Positions 24,980 to 35,182 of a DNA stretch of 64,000 nt are shown piece after piece; the first letter of the stretch is position 1; every line of letters begins with the position of its first letter. This stretch comes from Kordiimonas sp. SCSIO 12610. Lineage in GTDB: Bacteria > Pseudomonadota > Alphaproteobacteria > Sphingomonadales > Kordiimonadaceae. The position numbers and the translations under genes are program-made. Under the pieces are notes generated by a model. That model was not told the DNA's origin and searched no databases. It saw only the letters and a list, made by a program, of their open reading frames with translations. The stretch lies in assembly GCF_024398015.1 (NCBI RefSeq), contig NZ_CP073747.1:1808501-1872500 (forward strand), given 5' to 3'.

Positions 24980-25867
24980 ATGACTTTAAAAAGCATGACA
25001 GGTTTTGCCCGCATATCAGGAACAGCACCTGACTATGACTGGGTTTGGGAACTTAAAAGCGTGAATAATAAAAACCTGGATATCCGTATGCGGTTACCAG
25101 CTGTTTTGGATGGTTTCGATATTAAACTGAAGAAGAATATTGGCGCACAAATAGCCAGAGGGACAGTGTTTGCCAATCTCACTCTTAGCGATTCAGGTGC
25201 AGAAGGCGGAATTGTTATTAATGAAAAGAAGTTAGAGGCGCTCATTAAATTGGCGACAACCTATTCAGGGCAGCCGCATATTGCGCCAGCAAGCCTTGAT
25301 GGGCTTTTACGTGTAAAGGGTGTTGTTGAAGAACGCGAAGAAACCTTAGATGAGGATCAGCGCAGTATCCTTGAAGACCAAATCATGGAAAGCCTTAATG
25401 CAGTAATTACAAAGCTGATTAGTGATCGGTCAGAAGAAGGTGAACGGATGCAGCAAGTATTGAAGCAGCAACTTGCTGACATTGAGGCTTTGACAAAGGC
25501 AGCACGTGATCATTCTGGTGACCGCACTATATCGATGCAAACACGATTTGCTCAGCAATTGGATAAACTTCAGTCTGTATCAAAGCCTGTGGATGATGAA
25601 CGCCTAGCGCAAGAGATTGCTCTTCTTGCAGTTAAAGCTGATATAATGGAGGAACTGGATAGGTTGGATAGCCACGTTACAGAAGCAAAAAAACTACTTG
25701 ATAGTGTAAAACCTGTGGGTAGGAGGTTGGATTTTCTTTGTCAGGAATTTAACCGAGAGGCTAACACACTTTGTGCAAAATCTGGTGATACAAAACTTAC
25801 TAAAATAGGGCTTGATATTAAAACGCTTATCGATCAATTTCGCGAGCAAGTTCAAAACATAGAATAA
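24980..25867 (+). CDS. yicC: YicC/YloC-family endoribonuclease
   Basis: A 295 aa soluble protein. The N-terminal motif SMTGFAR (residues 5-11) and LKSVNNKNLDIRMRLP (about 27-42) define the family, as does the C-terminal block GRRLDFLCQEFNREANTLCAKS with a long helical middle. Family members have been reported to cleave RNA. It is placed between mltG and gmk, the usual clade order, and is probably cotranscribed with gmk 10 bases on. Confidence 0.95.
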   Translation: MTLKSMTGFARISGTAPDYDWVWELKSVNNKNLDIRMRLPAVLDGFDIKLKKNIGAQIARGTVFANLTLSDSGAEGGIVINEKKLEALIKLATTYSGQPHIAPASLDGLLRVKGVVEEREETLDEDQRSILEDQIMESLNAVITKLISDRSEEGERMQQVLKQQLADIEALTKAARDHSGDRTISMQTRFAQQLDKLQSVSKPVDDERLAQEIALLAVKADIMEELDRLDSHVTEAKKLLDSVKPVGRRLDFLCQEFNREANTLCAKSGDTKLTKIGLDIKTLIDQFREQVQNIE

Positions 25868-25877
25868 GAGTTTCACC

Positions 25878-26528
25878 ATGAGCGATACTGTATCACCCGA
25901 AATCAACGCAAATAAACGTAGAGGACTTATGCTTGTTATGTCTTCACCGTCTGGTGCAGGTAAAACAACACTCAGTCGCATGCTTCTCGCTGATGAAAAA
26001 GATATGGTTATGTCAGTTTCGGCGACAACACGTGAAGCAAGACCTGGGGAGGAAAGCGGCAAAGACTATTATTTTGTCGGGCATGATCGGTTCCGCGAAA
26101 TGATTGATAATAACGAGCTTCTTGAGCATGCAGTTGTTTTTGAAAATCGCTATGGTACGCCACGAGGCCCTGTAATGCAGGCTTTAAGTGATGGTAAAGA
26201 CGTACTATTCGATATTGATTGGCAAGGTACTCAACAACTCGCGGAAAGTGCAGGGGGGGACCTGGTACGTGTTTTCGTTTTACCGCCCTCGATCGCTGAA
26301 CTTGAAAATCGATTGAAGAAAAGAGCACAGGACAGCGAAGAAGTTGTTCAAAAGCGTATGGCCGAAGCTGAAAGCGAAATTAGCCATTGGGCAGAGTATG
26401 ATTACGTACTCATCAATAACGATCTTGATAAAACATACGCTGACCTGCGAAATATTTTAAATGCAGAGCGCCTCCGCAGACACAGACGCCCAGCACTGTC
26501 AGAATTTGTTAGAACATTAAAAAAATAG
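25878..26528 (+). CDS. gmk: Guanylate kinase
   Basis: Phosphorylates GMP to GDP. The 216 aa protein has the P-loop SSPSGAGKTT (22-31), the GMP-binding TTREARPGEESGKDYYFV (about 51-68) and DIDWQGTQQL (about 113). The N-terminus is about 15 residues longer than in E. coli; an internal start at 25929 is possible but the ATG at 25878 is well placed 10 bases after yicC. The following 272-base gap holds no gene, only short palindromes such as CGGTTGGCAACCG near 26611. Confidence 0.96.
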   Translation: MSDTVSPEINANKRRGLMLVMSSPSGAGKTTLSRMLLADEKDMVMSVSATTREARPGEESGKDYYFVGHDRFREMIDNNELLEHAVVFENRYGTPRGPVMQALSDGKDVLFDIDWQGTQQLAESAGGDLVRVFVLPPSIAELENRLKKRAQDSEEVVQKRMAEAESEISHWAEYDYVLINNDLDKTYADLRNILNAERLRRHRRPALSEFVRTLKK

Positions 26529-26800
26529 CATCCATTTTTAGTTGTAATTTTGGACAATATGATACGTGCGTTTGCAATTGATTCGTCTTTTTTGCGCTGC
26601 AATTGAGGCGGTTGGCAACCGAACTTTGTCCCAAATTGATACATTTCTCGCAATAAGTGTATCGTTTTGACATGCTTCACCTTAGAAAATAGCGGTAATT
26701 AGCCAATTTCTCTCGAAAATTTTTACATCTGCTAAAAAATTGCTAAAATTTTATCAAGTTGACGCACTCATAAAGTGATTTAGTTGTAAGGATTAAAGAG

Positions 26801-27454
26801 ATGAAGTCTTCATTTAAGAAATTATTTGGAATTATACTTGTAGCATGTGCACCGTTTTTTACAGGTGCAGCAAACGCAAGCACATCATTTACGTTTGTCG
26901 GTGGTGATTCTGTAAGTGGTATCCCAGGCAATAATAATGTGGGAAACATTTTAACCACATTGGGTTTAACAGAATTTACAACGGCAAGAGACGTTCAGTT
27001 CAATAGCAATGGCACACTAGACCTGTTTTTCCTCGGTTCGGAATCTGGTTTTATCAATACTGTTGAAATTAATGGCGAAACGGTTTTTACTGAAGACCCT
27101 GACGGCCTTACGGAAACACCTTTTGTAACGGACTTTATTTTCTCCTTTAATATTAACAGTGGCGACCTTTTATCAGGCCTTGGTCTCTCTTTCGGCAGTA
27201 ACCGTGGTACTCCTGCCGCGTTTGGTGACGCAGGGTTTGGTCAATTCTTCAGCCCTGTAGAAGGCAATCGATTTGCACTTGGTTTTGGCGATAACACTGG
27301 CGGCGGCGACGCAGACTTTGATGATCTTGTTGTTGGTCTTCAGTTCACATCTGCTGTACCAGAGCCCGCCACATGGTTGATGATGATCTTTGGCTTTGCT
27401 CTTGTTGGCTTACAAGTTCGTCGGCGTGGGCGCGCAAGCTTAGAGCTTTCCTAA
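26801..27454 (+). CDS. PEP-CTERM sorting-domain protein
   Basis: A 217 aa exported protein with a signal peptide (about residues 1-26, ending ANAS), a Gly/Asn/Phe/Asp-rich beta-type domain without any known catalytic motif, and a C-terminal sorting signal: VPEPATWLMMIFGFALVG followed by an Arg cluster (QVRRRGR). This is the PEPxxW-type tripartite signal recognised by an exosortase/EpsH system, which is not in this window. It is a single gene between gmk and rsmA with its own terminator. By family knowledge such proteins are usually linked with exopolysaccharide and floc or biofilm formation. Confidence 0.88.
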   Translation: MKSSFKKLFGIILVACAPFFTGAANASTSFTFVGGDSVSGIPGNNNVGNILTTLGLTEFTTARDVQFNSNGTLDLFFLGSESGFINTVEINGETVFTEDPDGLTETPFVTDFIFSFNINSGDLLSGLGLSFGSNRGTPAAFGDAGFGQFFSPVEGNRFALGFGDNTGGGDADFDDLVVGLQFTSAVPEPATWLMMIFGFALVGLQVRRRGRASLELS

Positions 27455-27487
27455 AAGCTTATACCAATACACAAGTTTTGATATTGA

Positions 27488-27519
27488 AAAGGCGCTGGCA
27501 AAATTGCCAGTGCTTTTTT
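27488..27519. terminator. Terminator between PEP-CTERM gene and rsmA
   Basis: GCGCTGGCA pairs with TGCCAGTGC (one G-T wobble) with a four-base loop and six T residues after it on plus; minus reads into CCTTTTC. It probably ends transcription from both convergent units. Confidence 0.8.
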
Positions 27520-27537
27520 GTATGTAGTTGATTTCAA

Positions 27538-28389
27538 TTATAGCAACTGACGATAGGTTTTGGCGAGTTTAACAAAGTCAGCCACACTAAGGGTTTCAGC
27601 CCTGGCTGTTTCTTTAATATCAGCCATGGCTAACAATTTTAAAGCGTCAACCGGTAAAGACTTCAGACTTGCACGCAACATTTTTCGTCTCTGTCCAAAT
27701 GCCTTTTCAACGACGAGTTCCAAATCTGACAATTTAACATCAGGATCTATTGGCTCTGTCGGTTCATAATGGATGATCGCACTGTCTACCTTGGGTGGTG
27801 GTGTGAAGGCGGCAGCTGGGACATGCATTGCTATTCGCACATTTCCTCGCCACTGCGCCAAGACGGATAACCTACCATAGGCTTTGGTATTTGGCTTCGC
27901 GACAATACGTTCTGCAACCTCTTTTTGAAACATGAGGGTGAGTGAGCTGTACCAAGGTTTCCATGTCTCTAGTGTAAGCCATTTAATAAAAAGTAGCGTC
28001 CCTACATTATATGGTAGATTTGAAGCTATTCGTGCCGTTACTTGGGCATTCAGCTTCATGGCTTCGGGTTCATTAATATCTAGAGCGTTTCCGCTTATGA
28101 TCTCAAGTCTGTTGTCGAACGCGTTTGTTATTTCTTCTAGTGCAGGAAGACAGCGTTCGTCCATTTCCACAGCAACAACTCGGCTGGCACCATTTGCTAA
28201 TAAGGCGCGTGTTAAGCCTCCAGGTCCAGGACCAACCTCATAAACAACACTATCATCAAGGTTACCTGCAACACGTGCTATTTTGCCCGTTAAATTTAGG
28301 TCTAATAAGAAATTTTGCCCGAAGGATTTTTTTGCCCTTAAGTCATGCTTGCGTATGATCTCTCTTAGAGGCGGGAGTGTGTCATTCAT
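27538..28389 (-). CDS. rsmA: 16S rRNA dimethyladenosine transferase
   Basis: Dimethylates A1518 and A1519 of 16S rRNA late in 30S assembly. The 283 aa protein has the [10 protein letters not shown] motif (about 19-28), SAM-binding [15 protein letters not shown] (about 52), and the catalytic [11 protein letters not shown] (about 120). The ATG at 28389 is chosen since an upstream start at 28443 would extend far into pdxA; the chosen one overlaps the pdxA stop by eight bases (ATGAATGA), implying coupled translation. Last gene in lptD-surA-pdxA-rsmA. Confidence 0.96.
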   Translation of the reverse strand: MNDTLPPLREIIRKHDLRAKKSFGQNFLLDLNLTGKIARVAGNLDDSVVYEVGPGPGGLTRALLANGASRVVAVEMDERCLPALEEITNAFDNRLEIISGNALDINEPEAMKLNAQVTARIASNLPYNVGTLLFIKWLTLETWKPWYSSLTLMFQKEVAERIVAKPNTKAYGRLSVLAQWRGNVRIAMHVPAAAFTPPPKVDSAIIHYEPTEPIDPDVKLSDLELVVEKAFGQRRKMLRASLKSLPVDALKLLAMADIKETARAETLSVADFVKLAKTYRQLL

Positions 28390-29407
28390 TGCCAAATTCC
28401 AATTGGTTTTCGGCAAGTTTCTGAGCGTATTTGATCGCTGCAATCATGCTGTCTGGTCTTGCTTTTCCTTTGCCCGCCAAATCAATCGCTGTTCCATGAT
28501 CGGGTGATGTACGAATAAAAGGAAGCCCCAGCGTGATATTTACACCACCCCAGAAATCAAGTGTCTTTAGGGGAATTAGTGCCTGATCGTGATACATGCA
28601 CAAAATGGCATCATAATTTTTTCTAGCCTCCTCGTGGAACAAAGTATCAGCAGGTAAAGGGTCGGTAACATTGATGCCCTGATCGCGTAACTCAATAACA
28701 GCGGGTAGGATATGGGTTACTTCTTCAATGCCCATCGCTCCATTTTCACCGGCATGTGGGTTTAATGCTGCAATTGCAATTCTAGGGTTTTCTATATTAA
28801 ATCGTTTCTGCAAATCGGCGTTCGTAACGAAGCCAGAGTGGATAATTTTTTCATGCGTCAAATGCTTCGCAACATCCTTAAGCGCAATATGAGTGGTTAC
28901 AGGAACCACCCTAAGACCTTCAGTAGCAAGCATCATAACGGATGCAGATTTAGGCATGCCCGCACGCTCGGCCAAATATTCAGTATGTCCAGGGCTTGAA
29001 AAACCAATATCGTACAGCGCGGCCTTGTGAATAGGGGATGTCACTATCGCAGATACCTTACCTTCGATTACAAAGGATACAGCAAGGTTGATAGATTGAA
29101 TTACCGCTTTGCCATTTGCTGAATTTAAAGTACCAGGAACTATCGTCTCAGTAGTTTTAACTGGAATTATAGCCAGTGTGTCTTCTGGTATGTTATGCAC
29201 TTTACTTGGACAATCGATAAGCTGGTGCTTGATATTGCTATTGTGAACGCTAAGACTTTCAACGGAGCCTATATAAACAATTTGGGGTAGGCTTAATGCT
29301 TTGCGGTTTTCCCATATGGAGCAAAAAATCTCTGGCCCAATTCCTGATGGTTCCCCCATCGTAATAGCAATAGGGGATTGAAATTCCTGTGTATTGGCTT
29401 GAGACAT
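28382..29407 (-). CDS. pdxA: 4-hydroxythreonine-4-phosphate dehydrogenase
   Basis: NAD-dependent enzyme of the DXP-dependent pyridoxal phosphate pathway. At 341 aa it contains [11 protein letters not shown] (about 17), the metal ligands in TSPIHKAAL and [19 protein letters not shown], and [11 protein letters not shown] with the zinc-binding His. The gap to surA is 10 bases, and it overlaps rsmA, so it is embedded in the same operon. Confidence 0.96.
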   Translation of the reverse strand: MSQANTQEFQSPIAITMGEPSGIGPEIFCSIWENRKALSLPQIVYIGSVESLSVHNSNIKHQLIDCPSKVHNIPEDTLAIIPVKTTETIVPGTLNSANGKAVIQSINLAVSFVIEGKVSAIVTSPIHKAALYDIGFSSPGHTEYLAERAGMPKSASVMMLATEGLRVVPVTTHIALKDVAKHLTHEKIIHSGFVTNADLQKRFNIENPRIAIAALNPHAGENGAMGIEEVTHILPAVIELRDQGINVTDPLPADTLFHEEARKNYDAILCMYHDQALIPLKTLDFWGGVNITLGLPFIRTSPDHGTAIDLAGKGKARPDSMIAAIKYAQKLAENQLEFGNE

Positions 29408-29417
29408 GTTTTAATGG

Positions 29418-30725
29418 TTAGCGATAATCAACGATCGCATCACGGCGAATATCGCGCAAATAGCGACGCGCCATCATGGACATACGCTGTTGCTCGAGCT
29501 GATTATAAACTTGATCAAAATCAGGCTCCTGCACGGTGGCTTCACGTCTTTCACAAACGAAAAGAACACGCCAACCATCTTCCATTTTGAGTAAGCTTGA
29601 AGCGCCTTTGCCGTCAATTTTTTGCACCGCAGTACGTGCATCGCCTTGCAGGTCACGAACCCTAATGACACCAATATCTTGAGCACCATCTGCCCCGGCT
29701 TGTGTCGCGATATCAGGTACCTGTTCACATGTCGCATCACTGGATAAATTCGAGACAGTTTGCTCAAACTGCGCAGCTACCGCGCTATCTGCTAACTTTT
29801 CGGTTGAAAGGTGGACTTGACGAAGCTGCAATTGGGTATCAAGTGGATCTGCTGTTAAAATTCGTCTTCTGTCATTCAAGGAGAAAATTACATATCCGCC
29901 AGCTGTTCGGATCGGTTTTGATATATTACCAACGCCGATTTCATCAATATCTTCTTGAGTTAAACCTTCAATATCATCGAGTGTTACCCATCCAAGGTCA
30001 CCGCCAGTCGCGGCAGTTGAAGACGCAGATAACTGATTGGCGATTTCAGAAAACGCAGCACCGTCCTTAATACCCTGAACGATTTCATCAGCGGTTGCCT
30101 TTACAGAGGTTTCATCCGCGGCACTGTTTACAAGTAGAACAATTTCACCAAGGCGGTATTCGAATTTTCCTTTGTTGTCATAAAGGCGCTGAATGTAGGC
30201 ATCGACTTCTTCATCTGATATACTGACAAATGGACCCAATCGGCGCTGTGCTAGCTGTGCCCACACAACTTCCGCCTCTATCTGCGACATCATGGTTTCT
30301 TTGCTGGCGCCAATTTGATCTAAAGCACTTGATAATTGTTCAGGGCTTTGACCAAGGCCTTCTGCTCTTCTAACAAAGAAATCTTCGAGCTGCGCATCTT
30401 CTATATTGACCTCGTTTTCCGCTGCTTCTTGGATTTGAAGGCGTTCATCCACCATCGCTCGAATAACTTGCTCTCTTACTTTGAGGAATTCTTCTTCGTT
30501 TTTTACACCGCCAGATATAGCAATAACCAATCGTAAACGTTGGTTGATATCAAAACTTGAGATCGGCTGGTCATTAACCAAAACTTCAATGCTATTGATG
30601 GCTTGTGGTTGGTTTGGTTGCTGAGCATAAACGCCATTTGCCATTATAGCTGTGCCGGTCAAGAAGGTAGCAATTGGCAATACAAGCTTTTGAAGTTGGT
30701 TCTTTAAAGTCACAATGTTACTCAT
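29418..30725 (-). CDS. surA: Periplasmic chaperone/peptidyl-prolyl isomerase SurA
   Basis: Escorts outer-membrane proteins to the BAM complex. The 435 aa protein has a signal peptide (ends near residue 34, VYAQQ), the SurA N-terminal helical domain (about 42-165), a parvulin-like domain (about 180-290; FSEIANQLSASSTAATGGDLGWV) and a second, less canonical one (about 315-410). It lies between lptD, whose product is one of its major clients, and pdxA. Confidence 0.93.
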   Translation of the reverse strand: MSNIVTLKNQLQKLVLPIATFLTGTAIMANGVYAQQPNQPQAINSIEVLVNDQPISSFDINQRLRLVIAISGGVKNEEEFLKVREQVIRAMVDERLQIQEAAENEVNIEDAQLEDFFVRRAEGLGQSPEQLSSALDQIGASKETMMSQIEAEVVWAQLAQRRLGPFVSISDEEVDAYIQRLYDNKGKFEYRLGEIVLLVNSAADETSVKATADEIVQGIKDGAAFSEIANQLSASSTAATGGDLGWVTLDDIEGLTQEDIDEIGVGNISKPIRTAGGYVIFSLNDRRRILTADPLDTQLQLRQVHLSTEKLADSAVAAQFEQTVSNLSSDATCEQVPDIATQAGADGAQDIGVIRVRDLQGDARTAVQKIDGKGASSLLKMEDGWRVLFVCERREATVQEPDFDQVYNQLEQQRMSMMARRYLRDIRRDAIVDYR

Positions 30726-30798
30726 TCAGTATATTAAAGCCTGATAAAATAGGCTTATCCATTAATATCCAACTATATACGATATTTAGGCTGTTAGG

Positions 30799-33030
30799 CT
30801 AGCCTAAATTCAATAGTTTAAATCGGAATAATATTGATGTTCCTGGTTCGATATCCCGGTCTTGTGTAAATGTTTCTCTTATCTGAAGGCCAATTTCGAT
30901 GCATTCATCAATATAAGAAACACCTGCCTCATATTCGACACCGTTGGCCCCGTTAGTTAAATCCTCAATAGCAGTTCCCGTGAAACGCCAGTTATCATTG
31001 ATCTGATAATACAAACCTAAACGCAATTCTTCGCGGTCTTGACGGTTTTCTACTGCATTCTCGAGGATCGGATTAGTAAGGTCTAGCTCTCGGTCCAAGC
31101 GAAAATAACCAACTTCCAAGCCTGTTTTTCTCGAGCCAATCAGGGCGTTCACATCATTCCGCCGAACTGACAACGATGTGTCATCCAACCGGTAGCGATG
31201 ATCGATTTCGAGCCAGTCCTTGTAGCGAATATTGGTTCGTCCAACGATATCCGAAAAATCACCCTCAAGTCCCGCGCCTTCGAGGAAGAAAGTTTCTTGG
31301 CCATCTATTCTAAAGGATTGTCCGATTAAAATGTCGCTTTGAAGGTCTTTGCTTTCATATTGCCACCTAACGCCTACAGTGACGCGTGAACTTTCGTCAA
31401 AAAGATCAAATCCTGCTGCGCGTTCTGAAGAGAATAAATTTAAATCATTCAATTCAAAGGCCCGGCTATCCTCATTTACGATACTATTGGGTGTCGCGTC
31501 AGACGGTGAAGCCGTGATCTGAATGATTGGTTCTAACGTGTGAAAACCTGATCCCGTTTGTTTAACAAGAGGGTAGCTGAATGTCCCTGTTAAGCGGGCG
31601 ACGTTTCTAAAGTCAGTGCCGCCTTCACCGCTACCAAACGTTCCCGCGAAGAAAGGATTGTCTGGTTCGGCAACATTATCGATATTGTAGGCGTCTGATC
31701 GCACCAACCCATCCAGATCGAAAACAAGCCCGTTATTTCCGATCCAACGTCGCTTCCAGCCTGCTGATAAGGACAGACGCTGAGTATCCAGACCACCAGT
31801 ACGAACAATGGAAAGTGCATTTCCACCGAGCTTTATTGTCCCGCCAAGCGGTTTAAATTTTGGTATATACTCTGCTTCGATTATCGGTACTGCAAGTGGT
31901 GTCAGGCCTGGACGTACTTCGTTTCTTAGTTCTTGGAAAAGAAGAGTGCGTCCTGAAATATAGGAACGATCGAAGAAGCCTTCCAGATTATATTCACTGG
32001 TTAAAGTGTCAGCTCTAGAGAAACCATAGCGCCTTAGATAGGTATCATCGGAGGCGAAATTTAGTTGATAGGTAGAACGCCAAGGCCCTGCGTGATTGAA
32101 CTGGCCTTGTGAACTGATGTGCCCGCGGAACTCATTATCACCAGTTAAATTATTATTTGCGTCACGTTCATCAGTATAGGTGATGCTGCCGTCAACAGTG
32201 TATTCACCGTAACTTAGTTTATGTCTGTATTCACCGGATAAAACGAGGCCCTCACGGGTGGTTATCGTCGGAGTGATCGTAAAATCCTGAGTTTTGTCTA
32301 TCACATGATAATAAGGTAGGCCTGCAACGATACCAAGGTTGTTACTTGTTCTGATCTCAAGCGGTAAAAATCCGCTCGCGCGATCAACTGTTGGATCAGG
32401 ATGAGAAAAATAGGGGGTCCAAAGAATAGGAATTCCCAAAATTTCTAATGTTGCATTTTCGTAATACAGACGTTTTTTCCCACGATTATGAACAACCTTT
32501 ACAGCTTTGATCTGCCAAAACGGGTCTTTCGGGTTTCCTTCGCTGTCGTTACAGATCTTACAGGGGCTGTAGACGGCGCGGTCTAACGTTGTGATGCCGT
32601 CTTCGCCGTCTCGCTGACCCGCATTCGCATATACACGTGCACCGTCTTCAAGTAGTAATTTAATGTCTTCAACAACCGCATCACGGAGTTCGTTTTCAAG
32701 AACGACTTTTGGTGAAAAAATGGTATCGCCGTCGGGCGAAGTTAGTTCAACAGCGCCAATGGCTTCGGCCTTACCTGTCTTTTCATTATAGCGAACTTCA
32801 CCTGCTTTTAGAATATATCCATTGCGGATGAGGACCACTTGGCCTAATGCGCGAATTTCACCGGTTTCAGAATCGTAGGTTAACTGATCGGCTTCAAACT
32901 CTACATTCTCGTCTTGTGCGTTTTGAGATGCAGGAAGCGTATATGCTATCCCCGGTACGGTGAGCATAGTCGTTGCTACAAGAGCTATTAAAAAGCGAGA
33001 TTTTTGAGGCCCTGAGAATTTCGTTCGCAT
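30799..33030 (-). CDS. lptD: LPS-assembly outer membrane protein LptD
   Basis: Outer-membrane barrel that inserts LPS in the outer leaflet together with the lipoprotein LptE. The 743 aa protein has a signal peptide (ends near GIAYTLPA), a beta-jellyroll OstA domain (about 40-150; VEFEADQLTYDSETGEIRAL) and a large barrel. Cysteine pairs are SPCKICND (about 165) and a single Cys in IDECIEIG near the C-terminus, compatible with an interdomain disulfide. The ATG at 33030 gives a normal n-region; an ATG at 33066 would add 12 residues. lptF and lptG, usually next to it, are absent here. Confidence 0.93.
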   Translation of the reverse strand: MRTKFSGPQKSRFLIALVATTMLTVPGIAYTLPASQNAQDENVEFEADQLTYDSETGEIRALGQVVLIRNGYILKAGEVRYNEKTGKAEAIGAVELTSPDGDTIFSPKVVLENELRDAVVEDIKLLLEDGARVYANAGQRDGEDGITTLDRAVYSPCKICNDSEGNPKDPFWQIKAVKVVHNRGKKRLYYENATLEILGIPILWTPYFSHPDPTVDRASGFLPLEIRTSNNLGIVAGLPYYHVIDKTQDFTITPTITTREGLVLSGEYRHKLSYGEYTVDGSITYTDERDANNNLTGDNEFRGHISSQGQFNHAGPWRSTYQLNFASDDTYLRRYGFSRADTLTSEYNLEGFFDRSYISGRTLLFQELRNEVRPGLTPLAVPIIEAEYIPKFKPLGGTIKLGGNALSIVRTGGLDTQRLSLSAGWKRRWIGNNGLVFDLDGLVRSDAYNIDNVAEPDNPFFAGTFGSGEGGTDFRNVARLTGTFSYPLVKQTGSGFHTLEPIIQITASPSDATPNSIVNEDSRAFELNDLNLFSSERAAGFDLFDESSRVTVGVRWQYESKDLQSDILIGQSFRIDGQETFFLEGAGLEGDFSDIVGRTNIRYKDWLEIDHRYRLDDTSLSVRRNDVNALIGSRKTGLEVGYFRLDRELDLTNPILENAVENRQDREELRLGLYYQINDNWRFTGTAIEDLTNGANGVEYEAGVSYIDECIEIGLQIRETFTQDRDIEPGTSILFRFKLLNLG

Positions 33031-33257
33031 ATGGTCCGATAGCTTTCGAATTATATGTATCATCATTCAAGTGATGATGTTTGTAATTTACTTGCATTGG
33101 TTAACCACGCATCACATCGAATGACAACAAGATTATGGCTTTTTAAGGGGCATTTTCTTGCAAATTCGTTTTGTTAAGGGCATTTAGGGTGTTAAGAACC
33201 TGCTCAAGGCATTACAGGTGCCTGTTTCGGCACATACGAATTGATAGAGAGGCTTTC

Positions 33258-34721
33258 ATGCAAATTAATTTCAGTGAAATTAAAACCCCATCAAATGGCG
33301 CTTGCGTCGTCTTTGTTAAAAAGGATTTGGCCTTTGAGGGCCTGGCAGCAGAATTAAATGCCCAAGCTGATGATCGCTTGAAAACTATTTTTGAAGCGGC
33401 AAATTTTGCGGGTGCAAAAGCAAGTAGCCTTGAAATCTTGGCTCCGGCGGGATGCGATTTTGAGCGCCTGTTAGTGATCGGTTTGGGGGATAGCAAGCTA
33501 AGTAAACAAGACAATATTGAGCTAGGTGCTCTTGCTACAGCAAAACTATTGCATAGCGGTAGTTCTGACGCCTTCATAGCTGTTGATTTTGAGGGTGCTG
33601 ACGCTGCTGCAATTGCAGAGGGCGCAATGCTTCGTTCCTATCGATTTGACAAATATCGTACCAAGGAACCAGAAAGCAAAAAACCGTCACTAACCTCTAT
33701 CACCGTTATGACCACTGATGAGTCAGCGACGAAGGTGTTTGAAGATCGTTCCAAAGTGGTTGACGGCGTATTCTTTACACGCGATCTCGTGTCAGAGCCG
33801 GGCAATGTTCTATATCCAGAAAGTTTTGCTGATCGTATTCGTGAACTTACGAGGCTGGGCGTTGAAGTTGAAGTTCTCGGCGAAGCTGAGATGGAGACAC
33901 TCGGAATGGGGTCTCTACTCTGTGTGGGGCAGGGGTCAGCCCGCGAATCTCAGCTTGCAATCATGCGTTGGAATGGTGGCAATGCTGGTGATGCACCACT
34001 TGCTTTCATCGGTAAAGGAGTAACCTTTGATACTGGTGGTATTTCATTGAAACCGGGCGCAGGCATGGAGCAGATGAAATGGGACATGGGCGGTGCTGGC
34101 ACCGTTGTCGGCTTGATGAAGGCACTTGCTGGCCGTAAAGCCAAAGCAAATGTTGTCGCGGTCGTTGGCCTTGTTGAAAACATGCCGTCCGGCAATGCAA
34201 CACGCCCAGGTGATGTTGTTACCAGCATGTCTGGTCAGACTATTGAGGTCCTTAATACTGACGCTGAAGGTCGTTTGGTGCTGGCGGATGCACTTTGGTA
34301 TTGTCAGGAAACCTATAAGCCAAAATTTATGATTGATCTTGCTACGCTCACAGGTGCAATGATTATTTCATTGGGCCATGAGTATGCTGGTATCTTCTCT
34401 GATAGTGATGAATTATCTGATCAATTATACGCGGCTGGCATTGAGACAGGTGACAAGGTTTGGCGGTTACCTATTCATGATAACTATGACAAGCTTATCA
34501 ACTGTGATGTTGCTGATATGAAAAATATCGGTGGTCGCGCCGCTGGTTCAATAACGGCCGCTCAGTTCCTTAAGCGTTTTACAAATGATGTTCCATGGGT
34601 CCATATCGATATCGCTGGTACGGTATGGTCTGAGAAGGATCTTCCAATGAGCGAAAAAGGCGGCACAGGCCACGGCGTTCGGTTGCTTGATCGTTTTGTC
34701 GCAGACAACTACGAGAACTAG
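33258..34721 (+). CDS. pepA: Leucyl aminopeptidase (M17)
   Basis: Hexameric di-metal aminopeptidase for peptide turnover. The 487 aa protein has the metal and catalytic residues in KGVTFDTGGISLKPG (about 255) and NTDAEGRLVLADAL (about 333), plus the Lys/Arg active-site residues there. The ATG at 33258 has a GAGAGG site at 33247-33252; an upstream start at 33171 would add 29 unrelated residues. It is divergent from lptD and 11 bases upstream of holC. Confidence 0.97.
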   Translation: MQINFSEIKTPSNGACVVFVKKDLAFEGLAAELNAQADDRLKTIFEAANFAGAKASSLEILAPAGCDFERLLVIGLGDSKLSKQDNIELGALATAKLLHSGSSDAFIAVDFEGADAAAIAEGAMLRSYRFDKYRTKEPESKKPSLTSITVMTTDESATKVFEDRSKVVDGVFFTRDLVSEPGNVLYPESFADRIRELTRLGVEVEVLGEAEMETLGMGSLLCVGQGSARESQLAIMRWNGGNAGDAPLAFIGKGVTFDTGGISLKPGAGMEQMKWDMGGAGTVVGLMKALAGRKAKANVVAVVGLVENMPSGNATRPGDVVTSMSGQTIEVLNTDAEGRLVLADALWYCQETYKPKFMIDLATLTGAMIISLGHEYAGIFSDSDELSDQLYAAGIETGDKVWRLPIHDNYDKLINCDVADMKNIGGRAAGSITAAQFLKRFTNDVPWVHIDIAGTVWSEKDLPMSEKGGTGHGVRLLDRFVADNYEN

Positions 34722-34732
34722 GGCCCGGAACC

Positions 34733-35182
34733 TTGCAGGATATTCGTTTCTATCACCTGACCCAGCAAACGTTGGAACAAGCTTTGCCAAAACTGATGGT
34801 GAAGGTGGTAGAAATTGGCATGCGGGCTTTGGTGAAGGTACCCGATAAAAGCTATCTGGATACCCTTGATAAAGTTTTATGGGATTTCGATCCAGCAAGC
34901 TTCCTGCCGCACGATAAGGATGGATCAGCCTTCCCTGAAGACCAGAATATTTACCTTACCCTCGGGGATGAAAACGTGAACCAATCAGATATTATTGTTC
35001 TCGTTGACAATATGATGGTTGATGATGTTACCGATTATAAGCGTTGCTTATATATGTTTGACGGACGTAATGAAGCGGTTGTCTCAAATGCCCGAACGCA
35101 CTGGAAGCAATTCAAGGATGCTGGGGTGGAAATGTCCTATTGGCAACAAACAGAATTTGGCGGTTGGGAACAAAAGGCCTGA
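34733..35182 (+). CDS. holC: DNA polymerase III chi subunit
   Basis: Chi links the clamp loader to single-strand DNA-binding protein. The 149 aa protein shows the family layout: IRFYHLTQQTLEQALPKLM at the N-terminus, WDFDPASFLPH near residue 45, and MFDGRNEAVVSNARTHWKQFK near residue 105. The reading frame begins with a TTG at 34733 behind GGAA (34727-34730); no ATG is available before the conserved N-terminus. The pepA-holC order is the common one. The stop overlaps the start of the next gene by one base (TGATG). Confidence 0.93.
   Translation: MQDIRFYHLTQQTLEQALPKLMVKVVEIGMRALVKVPDKSYLDTLDKVLWDFDPASFLPHDKDGSAFPEDQNIYLTLGDENVNQSDIIVLVDNMMVDDVTDYKRCLYMFDGRNEAVVSNARTHWKQFKDAGVEMSYWQQTEFGGWEQKA

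Noticed and set aside
26607-26640. Possible sigma-54 promoter (TTGGCA) before the PEP-CTERM gene
   Set aside because: The required GG-N10-GC spacing is not met, and the site lies about 190 bases upstream of the gene.
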